A stretch of 64,000 nt of DNA, taken from NCBI RefSeq assembly GCF_027596085.1, contig NC_072453.1:5977448-6041447 (forward strand), read 5' to 3'. This stretch comes from Anoplopoma fimbria. Its lineage: Eukaryota; Chordata; Actinopteri; Perciformes; Anoplopomatidae. The position numbers were made by a program, and so were the translations under genes. Below the pieces are notes generated by a model. The model worked only from the letters and a program-made list of their open reading frames with translations. It was not told where the DNA came from and did no database searches. This document shows positions 13,173 through 25,244 of the stretch, one piece after another. Position 1 is the first letter of the stretch, and each line of letters starts with the position of its first letter.

Positions 13173-15110
13173 TAAAATTTATTCTGGTAATACCCGCAAC
13201 AAAGTATGAGCTACAAACACCATGAACCCCATAAACCATGCCAGTTGAGCATTAAGCCATTCATGATCTGCTTTTACTGAGGACTGAAGACTTGTGATTG
13301 GAAGCTTTTGAAAAGACTCCGCAGGCCATAGCTCTGTCAGCGAGGGAATTCAACGAGGATCAGTGAATATCTACAGCACTTTCATATCGCCAGTCCATTG
13401 TTCCCTTCATGTCGACAATATCAGACTTCAAAGACGGGGATCTTCACAGGGGAAGATGAGTTGAGGTGGCCCCTCTGTTACGAGCAGGAGCAGTATTAAT
13501 CATTTTAATACACCTTTCTCAAAGTTTTTGATTAAAAGGTTGAAGGCAGGTAAGGAAATAAATAAATAAAGTGTAGGATAGTGTTGTATTCATAAAGACA
13601 AGGCAGTACTTTGATCTTACTCAGGGACGATGAGTAAGCAGGGAGCCAGAAACAGGGAAAGGGAACTTTGATCCACTTGAAAGTGTAGTCAGGACTAATG
13701 CTTGGTTGATAATGCATACTGCGCCCGTCTAGCTGCCAACCACAGCGGAGTATTTGAAGTAATCTGATAAAGCCGGGGAAAACTGACTGCCAGTGCACTC
13801 TCCTCTGCCGATCAGGATAGTAATCCCATTTTCTGCTGTTTCGCTGTCATATGCTCCTCCACCTATCTGATCGCCCTCTAATTGACAAGAGCAGCCTCTT
13901 AACCTCAGGGATGTAACAGCAGTGACTATGGAGCAGCAACAATGAACAACAAGTTATGTGTGTTTCTCATGGAGAACGGGATTCTGAAATGTGTAATGGT
14001 TTTATCCATGTCATCCCAAATCATTAACACATTATTAGATTCAGTTTTTTGTTTTGGCCAATATATCAATAAGTTAGTGTAACATTGTGATAACCCACTT
14101 CCCTGTAGAGATAGCAGATGTGAGTTATCTGCTGGAGTCCAATGAGCCCAAAGAAATACAAACATCCGATTGAACTTAATGAGCAAAGCTATTATTTGGA
14201 GGGCTAAACAAATGTAACAATTAATAATACTAGCAGCTCAATAACCCAACATGACTGCATTTTGTGTTGTGCAGCCACATCTCCTGCGGGTTTATCTGGA
14301 TGCTCAACTATGTCAGTTTAAAAGGGAACAACAGATGTTGCCTGGGTAGCACAAATGAGAAGTACCAGAAGTAACAGAAACAAAATGACAAATGATGTAG
14401 ATGGCCCAAAGAGAAAAAACTCAAATAATTGTTTGATGTTGAAAGGACTGGTTTGAGAGTTGGATCCAGCAATGTGCCCATGAAATCTTTAAAATAATGG
14501 TGATAAGTACAGTACTGATCGGAATGAGACAGCAATGAGAACAGGGAAATAACAGGGAAAAGATATGTAAGAGGACAGCAATATTTACCTCTGACTCCTC
14601 TCAACAGATGATACAACTAAAGTGCACTGAATATTATTACAGTTGCATTAAAAACCTGTGTTAATATATAATAAGGATGTTTTCATTTTCTGTATCACTC
14701 TCTGTCATCCATACATCCTTTAAAGTCAAGGCATGAAGGAAGTTGCCCACTTTGCAAAGAAAAATTAAAAGAAAGACCCTAGCTGCTGTTTATCCTGTAC
14801 GGTCTGCTATTCCACAGCACCAGGGAGGGAGTTCGGGTGGAGTATCCCACCTCATTGATTTTAATTCCATTAATACCTTATGAAAGACTGCTTGGCCGAC
14901 TCTCCCAGTCCAGTGCCCATGAATGTCTGTTTTCATAGTGGATTTGATTGGGCTTTCTTATCGGCTGGCAGCAGGCAGGAAGCGGCCCCTGAGGCAGCCA
15001 AAGATCCACCGGCCTGGCAGCCAGGCTGCATGTTTGAAACAACAAGCTTCAGATCAAACATGATTAGTGTGGGCTGACAACCCAACCGCACTGTGTATGA
15101 CATCACTTGG

Positions 15111-15175
<65 letters not shown>
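15111..15175. repeat. (TG)n dinucleotide microsatellite
   Basis: About 32 TG/GT units with a single interruption near the left end, about 350 bp upstream of the probable lrrc3c first exon. Translations across it produce Cys/Val or His/Thr runs and are artefacts. Confidence 0.97.
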
Positions 15176-15178
<3 letters not shown>

Positions 15179-15436
15179 GAGGGGTACCCCTCAGCCTTCT
15201 GGCACCTGATGCATGCAGATCCACTTCACTCACAGCAATCAACAGATGGATATGTATAAATGCAATCAGTCCCTCCATACATTTGAAATTAATGCATTTT
15301 CCACCGCTCAGGTCCTCCCAGCAGTGACCAAACCTATTTTAAACTTTACATCACTGCTTCTTTATTCTGTATTGTGACATCCAGGATCAGAGTCAGTGTG
15401 GTGTTACCACCGTCACTTACACGCTTCGTCCTCGTC

Positions 15437-15457
15437 CTGCTGCTGCTGCTGCTGCTG
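15437..15457 (+). repeat. (CTG)7 trinucleotide repeat
   Basis: Seven uninterrupted CTG units just upstream of, or within, the likely 5' end of the lrrc3c transcript. Confidence 0.95.
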
Positions 15458-15539
15458 ATACTATTTATTATTATTTTTTTGGTTGCGTGGAAACTAAAGG
15501 CTGCACCTGAGCCCTGAGCTGGAGGAGCAGTGGCGCGTC

Positions 15540-15694
15540 GAGCACAAGTTTAACGAGCTGCGAAAAGGACCCGATGGAAGAGAACCAGAACACTGACCGA
15601 TCCGCCTCTCGGAGAGCGCGCTGACCAGCCGGGACACATCTCACTGTCGGGCTGAGATACACACCATGAAGAGGAGAGGGAAAGCGGCAAAGAC
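15540..15694 (+). other. lrrc3c: lrrc3c 5' UTR exon (left boundary approximate)
   Basis: A CpG-richer stretch ends at AAAGAC followed by the strong donor GTGAGT at 15695. The matching acceptor is TTTTCATGTCATAG, ending at 18663. The exon carries an ATG at 15666 that opens a 17-codon upstream ORF, running across the junction and stopping at 18686-18688. In the frame of the main protein the exon has a TGA at 15667-15669, so it cannot extend the protein. The transcription start was not determined. Confidence 0.6.
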
Positions 15695-18663
15695 GTGAGT
15701 GTGCACTTATTGTGTTTTTTTCTTTCTTTTCTTCCCTTTGTGATAATCTGTTGATACACTGTCTTGATCCATACAACAAACAAGCTGTTGTTGAGTTTTA
15801 ATGCGGGTTTCTAAATGGGATTGGCTGGAAACAGGCACTGTGTGGTGCTGACTGAAACAGGATGAGAGACAAACTTAACGAGGGGTATCAGTTCCCACGA
15901 GGCATCGCCTTTATCTCCCGTCCTTTCAGTTCATTTTCCACGAGATGCTTGTTGCTTAGAATTTGAATTTGAGCAGGAACTGTTACTTAATCCACTGTTG
16001 CGCTTTAATTTTGCATCTTAAATGTCCTCAGCTTGTGTTGTGATTATTATAACGTAAAGTAATTACATCATGAGTGTTTTTTTGTTGAGGATGTGTATTA
16101 TTGAAGAGATGTAAACTGATTACAATGACTATGAACTTAAACTCTTATTAATCTCTTATAGTGAACAATCCACAGTATACATTAAATGCCATTATACTAT
16201 ATAAGAGCAGACTATCCCCCTGTAACAGTGTTCTTATTGATAACAGCAAGAATTAACTGTGGGGGGAGATGGGGTCTTCTGGTAAACAGTGCAATAAGGA
16301 ATATAAAGAGCATATCTAGTAATCGAGACTGGCATTGAGCGAGGGGTTGGGAGTTGATAAAGCTAAAAGCATTGAAATATGATTACAGTTACATTAAAGC
16401 CTACGTTTCATTTTAGATATGTCAAGGATGCTTTATGTTCCTGTGTCCCTCTCAGTCATCCCTCCCATTCATTACTTGAACCCAGTTTATTTGCAATTCA
16501 TGCGATGCTCATAGCTGAGTTGTGATGCAACAAAGAGGTCAGATTCATACATGAAAACCACATCGCAAAATATTTTAACATAACACATTTGTTTTGCATT
16601 TTATTGCTTCTAATATTTAAAGCAATAACTGCTCCTCAAACAATTGGTGCAAGAGACTTGTCCGTGCTGCAAGGACAGAAGGGAATTTATGAAGTGAGAG
16701 ACAGACCTTTGGCTTCAAGAGCGCTCTATTTATTGTTTAAATTAAAAGCTGGAGGTTTATTTATCACAGAAGTAATGACTTTAGGAACACTGATTGAGAC
16801 TTAACCAGCTTTATAGGCCAACTGATTGGTAGTGCTTTCTGTATATGACTGTAAGATGGATTATATTTGTTCTAATGGTATAATAAAGTGAGACATATTT
16901 GTCCTTGAGAAGCATATTTTGGATGGAAAAAATATTTTTAAACTGTCTCCCTACCCTTAACACCTTCTCTTTTCTGTTTATCTCATATCTCCACTTCATC
17001 AGCTCTCCCTGTTACTGACAAACATGTGCCCCTTTCCTTGATATCTCATTAGTGTCACGCACTGTTCTCTGTCTTGTTATCGTAATGTTACCCCCTCTCT
17101 TCAAATCCTCTGGAACTCATTGTTTCTCTCACAACCCTATGCTGGTGTGCCCATTTTCCCTCGGTGCCCACATGCTTTCTCTTCCTCCTCCGTCATCAGC
17201 TCCCCCATTATCTCTCAGCAAAATACCAGGCAGGCATACTGTGTGACGGGAAAAGTACAGCCTTTGCCGGAGCACAACATTTCCCATTTAGTTTAGGCAA
17301 GACCTTTATTTCCTTGGGTGATAAACTGCATTTGTCATGCTATTTCACATTCTCATGCACCCTGCTGACATGAACTGCAGAGGGACATCCTCTGGAGGTT
17401 GCTTTGCCTAAATGATGACATATGGATATAGCATCTCATCCAGTCAGAGCTTCTTAATAGCAGAGGATTCATCTGCCCTTTGCTCTCCTTACTACTCCCC
17501 CCTCATTATTGGGATTGTCTGGTAGGCATCTCTAGAAACCGGTGTAACACAATGAGTGTTATTAGCTGTGTTTCGTAGACAAGACATCTGTCTCCTTAAC
17601 ACACACATACACACTACCATCGCCACTACACTCTGTCCTCCACCCCCCAACGCCATGTGATACTTTGAGGTACTTAGAGATCGATTTCATTTTTTAATCC
17701 TGGTAAGTGGATCTTGCCCAGTCTCCAGCCATTTTGAAGAAATCAAGAAGTCTGGTTGAACCCTGTGGTTCCTTTTTTTTTGTCTAAAAGAGGACAGACC
17801 ATCACATTGTCTGTTTTGCTGTCCTTGGTGCTGTTTATAGCATTAGCATTTACCCCGACAAAAGGATTGGACGGCCAACACTGGTGCTACACTGACTTAA
17901 GGAGTTTTTCCTTAAGAGGATTAGTAACAGGATAGGAGGTAGCTCTGTTCAGCTATTAATGAAGTGTGTTAGGGTGGGTAGACCTGCTATTTTCAAAGGC
18001 TTACATACGAAATATAAAGTGTAATTTACAGGACACACAGACAAGCTTTTACTGTGTTACTTGCACTTATATTACCTTATGTACTAGTGACTGCATCGCT
18101 TGACATACTCCAAGCTAGAGACATTTTTGATGGTCACTTTTAATAAAATTGTTGCATCAGAATGGCAGCTATAGTTTTGGAAATAACTAGAAAACATGAT
18201 AGATAGAATTTTATGAAAAATATTGTTGGTTTTATGTTTTGTTTGGAACATTTTGTTCACTTGGTGTCACATCGCTATGTTAATGCCAGTCTCTGTGTAC
18301 TGAAATAGCCCTGCATAGCAGAGATGTCAATTATAAAGGAGGCACAGTGACACCAAAGGATTTTCGTAGCATGTTTATTTACTTGGTATGAAGGCAATGT
18401 TTGATCCTTAGACTTTCCTGGAAATACAACAGAAGTTCAGTCGTTTCTGGCCAACATCATGCTGAAATGCAGCATTCCCGCTGCCTGCTCGCTGCAATTA
18501 GACAAGCTACTGTAGACTACCCCCTGATTTCTGCATTAGATAACACGATGGGCTCTGAGGAACATTGTTAATCACCCATGTTGGGCTTGAGGAAACTATT
18601 TCATAGTACAGTCTGTACTCTTTTTTTCTTCTAATGTGACTTTCTGTTGTTTTCATGTCATAG
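15695..18663 (+). other. lrrc3c: lrrc3c intron 1, nothing else recognised
   Basis: A roughly 3-kb intron flanked by GTGAGT and CATAG. I see no coding ORF, RNA gene or clear repeat in it. Confidence 0.55.
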
Positions 18664-18687
18664 ACTCAAAAGCTACTGGGGAGGTTG

Positions 18688-18771
18688 ATGTGGACTTCGC
18701 CTCCTGTGCCCAGGTGGTCCTTCCTGGAGCATGCCCGTATCTCACAATGCCCCTACTTGCAGACTGGTTAA
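18688..18771 (+). promoter_or_regulatory. lrrc3c: Overlapping upstream ORFs in the lrrc3c leader
   Basis: After splicing, the stop of the first upstream ORF (TGA, 18686-18688) overlaps the ATG of a second one (18688-18690) as TGATG. The second upstream ORF has 27 codons, ends with TAA at 18769-18771, and so runs past the main ATG at 18747 in another frame. A further out-of-frame ATG lies at 18731. Such an arrangement usually lowers translation of the main ORF; this is inference from sequence alone. Confidence 0.55.
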
Positions 18772-19541
18772 TGCGCCACTCAGTGGTCATGTGTTTGCTG
18801 CTGCACAGCCTGGTGCTAATGACCTTTTGCTTCCACCATGCTGCTACCAGTTGCTCCAAGAGCTGCTATTGTTCTGAGAGCGAGAGTGGCGGTAAGACAG
18901 TGCGATGCAGCAATCTGCAGCTCACGGAGATCCCCCAGGATATCCCCAATGACACACAACGCGTCTACCTGGACTTCAACCTCTTTACTACAGTCCCAAC
19001 GAATGCTTTTGCAGGTTTGCCCTACCTGGTCGAACTGGATCTATCGCACAATGAATTAAGCCAGTTAGAGCCAGGGGCGTTCAGAGGCCTGGGCTCCTCA
19101 CTACAGTTCCTGGACATTTCTTCTAACAAGTTAGTTAACTTTAACCCTGAGGCCTTCGAGGGCCTGCGGTCTCGCGCCAACCTCACAAATAATCCATGGC
19201 ATTGTGACTGCAACTTGCAGTTGGCAATGCCCCGCGTGGACCTGGAGCCTGCGTCGCTGACGGGCATCGTGTGCCAGACTTCAGATCCAGAGGAAATAGG
19301 AGTTCAAGGACTTGCCTTCCTGTTGGCACCAGACATAGATCTATGTGTGGTGATGAAGAGGACTACAGATGTGGCCATGCTGGTCGTCATGTTCGGCTGG
19401 TTCACCATGGTCATCTCCTACCTGGTCTACTATGTCAGGGCTAATCAGGAGGATGCCCGCAGACACTTGGAGTATCTCAAGTCATTGCCCGGCATACAGG
19501 GCAAGTCGGAGGAGTCTTCCACCATTAGTACTGTGGTATAG
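18747..19541 (+). CDS. lrrc3c: Leucine-rich repeat-containing protein 3 family member (LRRC3C-like)
   Basis: Single-pass membrane protein of 264 residues, coded in one exon. The start at 18747 (MPLLADWLM) aligns with the LRRC3B start as I remember it; the upstream in-frame codons run into the intron. Order of parts: signal peptide (about 1-34, core MCLLLHSLVLMTFCFH); a cysteine-rich LRR N-cap beginning CSKSCYC; three leucine-rich repeats (YLDFN, LDLSHNEL and LDISSNKL cores); an LRR C-cap starting NPWHCDC; a transmembrane segment (AMLVVMFGWFTMVISYLVYY); and a short cytosolic tail with NQEDARRHLEYLKSLP ending STVV, a possible PDZ-binding C-terminus. Family and topology are clear. The choice of LRRC3C over LRRC3B rests on csf3 and med24 lying nearby, as on human 17q21. 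Its molecular function is poorly known. No breaks. Confidence 0.88.
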   Translation: MPLLADWLMRHSVVMCLLLHSLVLMTFCFHHAATSCSKSCYCSESESGGKTVRCSNLQLTEIPQDIPNDTQRVYLDFNLFTTVPTNAFAGLPYLVELDLSHNELSQLEPGAFRGLGSSLQFLDISSNKLVNFNPEAFEGLRSRANLTNNPWHCDCNLQLAMPRVDLEPASLTGIVCQTSDPEEIGVQGLAFLLAPDIDLCVVMKRTTDVAMLVVMFGWFTMVISYLVYYVRANQEDARRHLEYLKSLPGIQGKSEESSTISTVV

Positions 19542-21440
19542 GGCTGACAGAGCTACACGTGGGACCTGAAGGGGTAACCCGCGCCAAACAGGATGGAGCT
19601 ACAACCTACGACTACGGTCATCATCAGTCTCAGATGGTTTTGCTCAGTTGTTGTCACAGAGCCAAGGTGGACAAAAAGACATGTGTACATCTGGACAAGA
19701 AAACCAGGCCGATGCAACCTATGAATAATTCATCTTTCAGCGACCCATTAAGAGGTTTTGTTGGCTCAGATGATGGTCTAGTCTGTGCGCTAAGGGAGTA
19801 AAAGCAGCAGCATGTTTTTGGATACAAATGGGATTTATCCAGTGGTGCATGCACCTACAGGAGATGCACCTCGCTCGCTAACGGACAATAACAGAGACAA
19901 TGTCAAACAGCGATATGAACGATAGCAGCAAGCAACACAAGAATGAAGATATCCATGTATAACTGTTTCCATTAAAACCCTTATGGTATTCACCAGTAAA
20001 TTCAAAGTAAAAATATGTTTTCCAATTAAATTGTTGTTCTTGGGGTTTCTATTCCTGAAAACTGTGTCAGTAACTGTGCAGTTATTAGAATCTGAATCAC
20101 TCTTTAGCAAATGCATATTCAGCTCACTCAGGTTATGAATCAGATCGCTGTGTGATGAGGGATTCATCAGTTGTTACTCTGATGTTTTGATAGTAGCTAC
20201 TTTACCAGAGCTCCATACTGATGGGAACCGCAGATCTCCAAGCTTCCTCTGTATGTATTTGAAGGGAAACCCCTGCTAGCTCACTCCCATAACTAGTGGG
20301 ATGCCTACATTATCTATACAGCACAACAGTACTCTACAGTGCACATAAAGAGTACGTGTCAGCCCCATGCAAGTTTAAGTCTATTTTTTCAAATGCATGG
20401 ACGTAGGATGTTGTTGGTTTGTGAGGAGGGAACAAATATAAACCCATCACTCGTTAACCAGGAGTGATGAAAGATTTGAGTCCTTTTAGCTGATAACAGA
20501 ACCAAACTGCAACTCCGGAATTACTCCCCAGCCCAATATGATTTTTTTTTGTCACAAGCCAAGAGCCCTGTAAATATCATGTAATTGTCAGAAAAGGTTG
20601 TTATGAAAAGGAGAGAATTAGAAGTTACTGCAGTTCAGCTGTCATAAAGTACAAAGAGATGAGACTTATAATAGAAACAGGGACAGGTTTTTTTTAATAT
20701 TCTGGTTGGAAAAGCCCTTCAGCAAACAATCTCCCCCTTGCACCCAAAGTAATTAAGGGAACACAGAGGAATCCTTCATGATCATACCTGGTTATACAGA
20801 CAGAGCCTCTGCCTCTGTGCTGTTTTTCATTATCTGTCATGCCTTTAATAAGCACCCAGGGTGCCTTTGGGAGCCATATTGTCTGATGCGGTCACTCCCA
20901 TGGGTTTTCCAAATAACATTTATGGGGCCATGACCTGCTTGTCCATTTAAAAGAGCTGCCAGGGATGTGAATTTCCTATTTCACCAGACTGTGGCAATGA
21001 GGTAGGTGCATTTGTGTCTCTTCTGAAGAAATCGTCAATGCAAAACCAGGGAAATGCAGTTCCCAGTGCAGTGTTGAATAATGAAATCTGATGTTTGAGA
21101 TGTGGGAAATGGTTTGTCAACAAGGATTTCCCTGTGTCAGACACACGCAGGCCTCTAGAGCACAGCAGGACCAATACATGATTTATGATGGCCATGAAAA
21201 CACTAGAGCAGAAATACTGGGAATGCACCCATCATCTTGTGTGGCCCCGTTCTTGAGGAGAAATGAAGGGAGAATGCCACAGGGGATCAGCTGCCCTCCT
21301 CTCTGCTGCCTGGTCTACCCTTGCTTTGGTAAAGCACTTTCCAAATGCCCTTGGGCGGCTCTGTGAGGGTCAAAAGTGCGCACAGTGGCAGTTCTACCTC
21401 ATCCTCAAATTATCCTCTGTCCCAAAGGCAGTTCTTACTA
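19542..21440. other. lrrc3c 3' UTR and intergenic DNA
   Basis: Probably begins with lrrc3c 3' UTR, whose end I could not fix. The rest shows no coding ORF or repeat I recognise. Confidence 0.5.
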
Positions 21441-21550
21441 TTTAAAGGAATAGTTGACATGTTTGAAAAATAAGCTTAGCTTTTTGGCAGAGTTAGATGA
21501 AACGATCAATACCACTCTGGGGTATGTATGGTTAATATGTAGCTACAGCC
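21441..21550. mobile_element. Left-end fragment of the palindromic DNA transposon family
   Basis: Starts TTTAAAGGAATAGTTGACAT and continues through a GGCAGAGTTAGATGAAACGA-like terminal inverted repeat to CAATACCACTCTGG. It has the same terminus type as the element at 25245-25845, but the body is missing. Confidence 0.7.
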
Positions 21551-22516
21551 TGCAGAAATTTATAAAAAATGATTTTGTGGGGAAAAACAGTGGCCAACTG
21601 CGTGAATAGTTTATATGTTTGACCTATGAAATCTTTTGCTCCAAGTGATGCCACCCCTCCAGGTAAAGCTCCAGGCAGCACGCTTCCAAAATGGGGGAAA
21701 TTCTTATCAATTTGGTTTTTCAACACCCAAATTGTAGGAGAGACACAGCGACAACCAAATAATGGATAAGAAATGGCTTGAGATCACCCAGCAGCTGGGA
21801 TATGATGAAGATGTAGCTAATATGATATATTAGAAAATTCCCCAAATGTCAAACTAAGATAAAGGAACTGTTTATCTTTCAGTAAACTACATATGCATTA
21901 GTTTTCTCTGTTTTACTTTTAGTAAAAGTAAAAATTCAGAAGTGGTTGTTTGTGCTAGATATTGTTCTTTTTGTGTTACTTTTTTTTGTCATCCCTACAT
22001 GCTTAACAGGGTCCATGGTCCATAGATTTCTATTAACACGCTGAGTTTGTTTTACAGAAAACAAAGATATTGATCTTGACAGAGTTAATCTTAAGGAAGC
22101 CCGGGTACAGCCTCCCATGACGAGCAGGAGGTTCAACAGTACTGAAAAATAGATGGTAAGCCTCTCTCTCTGACATTTCCTGCCACACACAGACACAGCT
22201 CCCTTCCTTCGCTCTTTCCTCTGATAACAGACTCTCACGGTGGCTTTGCAACCAGCCACTGTTAAGAGAGGCTCCCCACAACATGAGATAAGCAGAAAAC
22301 TAGTCACAGATGTGTGTGACTCTGTATTCCGTCCATCTAATGTACGCGAGTGTGCACATTCTTTTGTTCACCTGTATGTACGACAGGTGTGTGTGCATGG
22401 CGGGAGTGAGGGGACCGGTAATGTAACACCCCTGTTCCCCAGCACACATAAATGTCACTGAGGTTAATTTAAATTTCAGGCCAGCTCAGCTTGCCCCGCC
22501 TGCTACCTTAGACACG

Positions 22517-22762
22517 TTACACTGGTGTGAGCATTACAACTGCTGGGTAATGGGACACAAAGTGGGGGATAAGGTGACGCATCCAATCCCACAGAGCGCA
22601 GCCTTGTTTGGGGTTGGGTTGCAGGTAAAACTGTTTCCAGAGCTCCAAGATCACATGGGGTCTTTCGGTGAGGGCGTGTATGGGCACCCTGATTCTTTCA
22701 GCCAAAAAAAGGTAAGTGACACCTAAGATGATGGATATAAGGACGATATAAGACAAAGACAT
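22517..22762 (-). CDS. Unidentified 81-residue ORF with one predicted membrane segment
   Basis: I do not recognise this protein. It begins MSLSYIVLISIILGVTYLFL, a strongly hydrophobic N-terminal helix, followed by a charged and aromatic part containing LELWKQFYLQ and WDWMRHLIPHF, and ends at a TAA. Codon third positions are fairly rich in G and C compared with the AT-rich surroundings. A good acceptor-like sequence (TTTTCTCCTTAG, ending at 22802) lies just upstream on the same strand, leaving a short leader with an 11-codon upstream ORF beginning at the exon's first base. It could be a small single-exon membrane protein, one exon of a larger gene, or a chance ORF in intergenic DNA. Confidence 0.3.
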   Translation of the reverse strand: MSLSYIVLISIILGVTYLFLAERIRVPIHALTERPHVILELWKQFYLQPNPKQGCALWDWMRHLIPHFVSHYPAVVMLTPV

Positions 22763-22802
22763 CCAGGTCAATATTCTGCGATGTTGTCAACGATTAGAGT
22801 CA

Positions 22803-25244
22803 TCTAAGGAGAAAACACTGTTTCAAGGTCCTAACTTCATTTTGTGCAACATAGCTCCCCCTGTTGCGGAAGATGTGCACGTGTGAGGAAAATAAATGTT
22901 TTTATCTTGGTTTTCACATTATGATTGAAAATGTGCAAGGTGATAGACTTGTGATATAAAACCAAAACCACACTGTCGCACTTATCATGGTGCTTTATGT
23001 CTGTTCACGGCAGGATGGATGAAGCCCCTAGTGGACCCCAGGGACTAAATGAGCTGTGGTCCCCTATCAATTGCCTCAATGCATTTTGCCTGGAGTTCCA
23101 GAAACCAACTGGAATACTACCATCCCCATCTTTTTTGTAATTCAGTTTGTGAAACTAAAAACTGTCAAAGAATATGTACCATGTAAGCACACCAAGTGAA
23201 ATATTAAAGGTATTAAAACTATAATTGACATAGGGCCCGTCTATAAGACAGCCTTGGTTGAGCATGCTAATCCACATTTTCAATGAGGGTAAAGAATGAG
23301 CAAGAGGTTAGGATCTCATTATAAAGCCCCATATATGGGTAATACAGTGCTAATCATAATACAATATGTCAAAACAATATATATTACAATATTACAATTG
23401 CACTATAGCCATATTAATGAGTGATTACTGTTATACTATGCATAGTTAAAGCACAGGAGTTGGAATGGCTGAAATATGAGTATGACAGGTTTAATAAACA
23501 AGATGGCATGTGTATGTGTGTCACTATTGCACAGTACTTGGCAATGTATGCTCAAGATTGCCCTGTGGACACATCTAAATCTAGATTCAGAAATGTGACG
23601 TACTAATTCGTATGACATAAATGTATTGTAGGTTAGGATTCTCGGTCTGAATACACCCTCAGGGATTGATCAGCTCCTTTCAAAAATGTAAAAACAAACA
23701 TGGAACGTAAAGAAAAATCGCCATAGTAAGATTACAGACAAACCAAGAGACAAATCCAGCTGATGAATGTGTCTTGTATCCAAGTTAGAATTCTGATGGA
23801 CTAACTAGTCATTTCGTTGTTATTTTTTATTGTGAAATAATTTCCTGTCCAAACCTCCTTCTTCTGAGGAAGAGTTCTCACATACTTGGTAATTCGCCTG
23901 ATTTGCGCATTTTGCAATTCCTTTCTTCAATCATTTTTCCGAGAGCCAGCAGTTCAGCTTTACTTTCTCTTCATGTGAAATCACATGACACAAACAAAAA
24001 GAGTTCTAACCTGGACGTCCTAGTGGATCATGAGAATCACACTTACCATGTAAACAAGCTGTCCTTGGGTGTAACAAGCCGTTTCTAATATACCCTTGAG
24101 TGGAAAAAAGTAGCATTCAGTGTTTGTGGAGTGGGACTAAATAGGGTATTTCATCACGAGAGGGCAAATGTTTCTGCTCACAGAATTGATTTTCTGTATA
24201 AACACAACTATTGTTAAAAGGAGATAACGCCAGTTTCTTTGCACCAAAGGGTTTTAGTACTTAAATGTTAGAGGGCATGCAAATATACAAATATTTATCC
24301 TTAAGAAAGCAGAAGATATATCAAATCTTAAACTTTTGTGAAAATTAGGAGTGGTCAATAGACTCAGGATTAACTTAAAACCTCTTATTATATACAAAGT
24401 ACTTTTACAGCCATCTTTGGGCTCTCTAAACTCATATCCTTTAATGGTTCCCTGGATAATACTACATGAAAAAAAATTATCAAAATGCCACAAAAGATAG
24501 AGATGTCAGAGGAGAGGATGTTTTCATGTGGATAATCTCTTTACCTGCCATTTAACAACACCTCTTATCCTCTTCAATCCCTTCAGATTGACTTTATGGG
24601 TCCATCTTCTAAATGCCTGCTGAAGAGCATTGTTCATCCCTACACAACCTTTATTTAAATTCATATTGATACCAAAAGGCTTCCATGATTAACAAAGGCA
24701 ACATATGAAATCCACTTGTTGTAATTGTTACGTTGAAACAAGCAGATACAGAGGGGACACAACCTTATGGATGAAATGAAGCATCGAATTGCATGAGTGA
24801 AAGGGTTAAAAAGCCAGGACATGATTGTGCAGCGTTTCTCTGCCCAGCCAGTGGCGAACTAGCACATTGTCCGACCTCTACAACCAAATAGTGTTTCCAA
24901 CTGGGTCATTGACGGGGCCATAGAGAGAGGCCTCTGCAGTGAATAATGCCCTCCTTTCATGTGCAGGATTGATTGGAGATCTGAACAGTGTGGATTTCAG
25001 GGATCAGATATGATGGCTTCACTTCACAGCCTATCAAGCATGGATAGATGTTACATGGCTACACTGACTGATCAATGGGCCTCGTGTCAGAGCATGAAGC
25101 AAACCGATCGGTTACAACAGAGGCACAGCATTGACCTATTGGATGATTACATAACTCTCCCTACAATGGCATATGTCTGGATTTTTACAATTTTGAAATG
25201 AGGATTTAATGGATAACTTGAGGTGGTAAAATAATAGATGGTTT
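22803..25244. other. Intergenic, nothing recognised
   Basis: AT-rich DNA with only short ORFs lacking coding character. No splice-signal combinations, RNA genes or clear element termini were seen. Confidence 0.55.

Larger units (their letters stand above)
8816..15430. other. Intergenic region with scattered repeat fragments
   Basis: Over 6 kb without a supported gene between the top2a and lrrc3c promoters. ORFs here are short, lack homology I recognise and have no matching splice signals. Recognisable content is limited to the fragments listed at 9830-9968, 12640-12975 and 13105-13172 and the TG microsatellite at 15111-15175. Confidence 0.6.

Noticed and set aside
15054..15327. ORFs on both strands rich in Cys/Val or His/Thr
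   Set aside because: They are translations of the TG microsatellite at 15111-15175.
18636..18746. A 37-residue N-terminal extension of lrrc3c
   Set aside because: Its ATG lies in the intron before the acceptor at 18663, and the 5' exon has a stop in that frame. The ATG at 18747 matches the family start.
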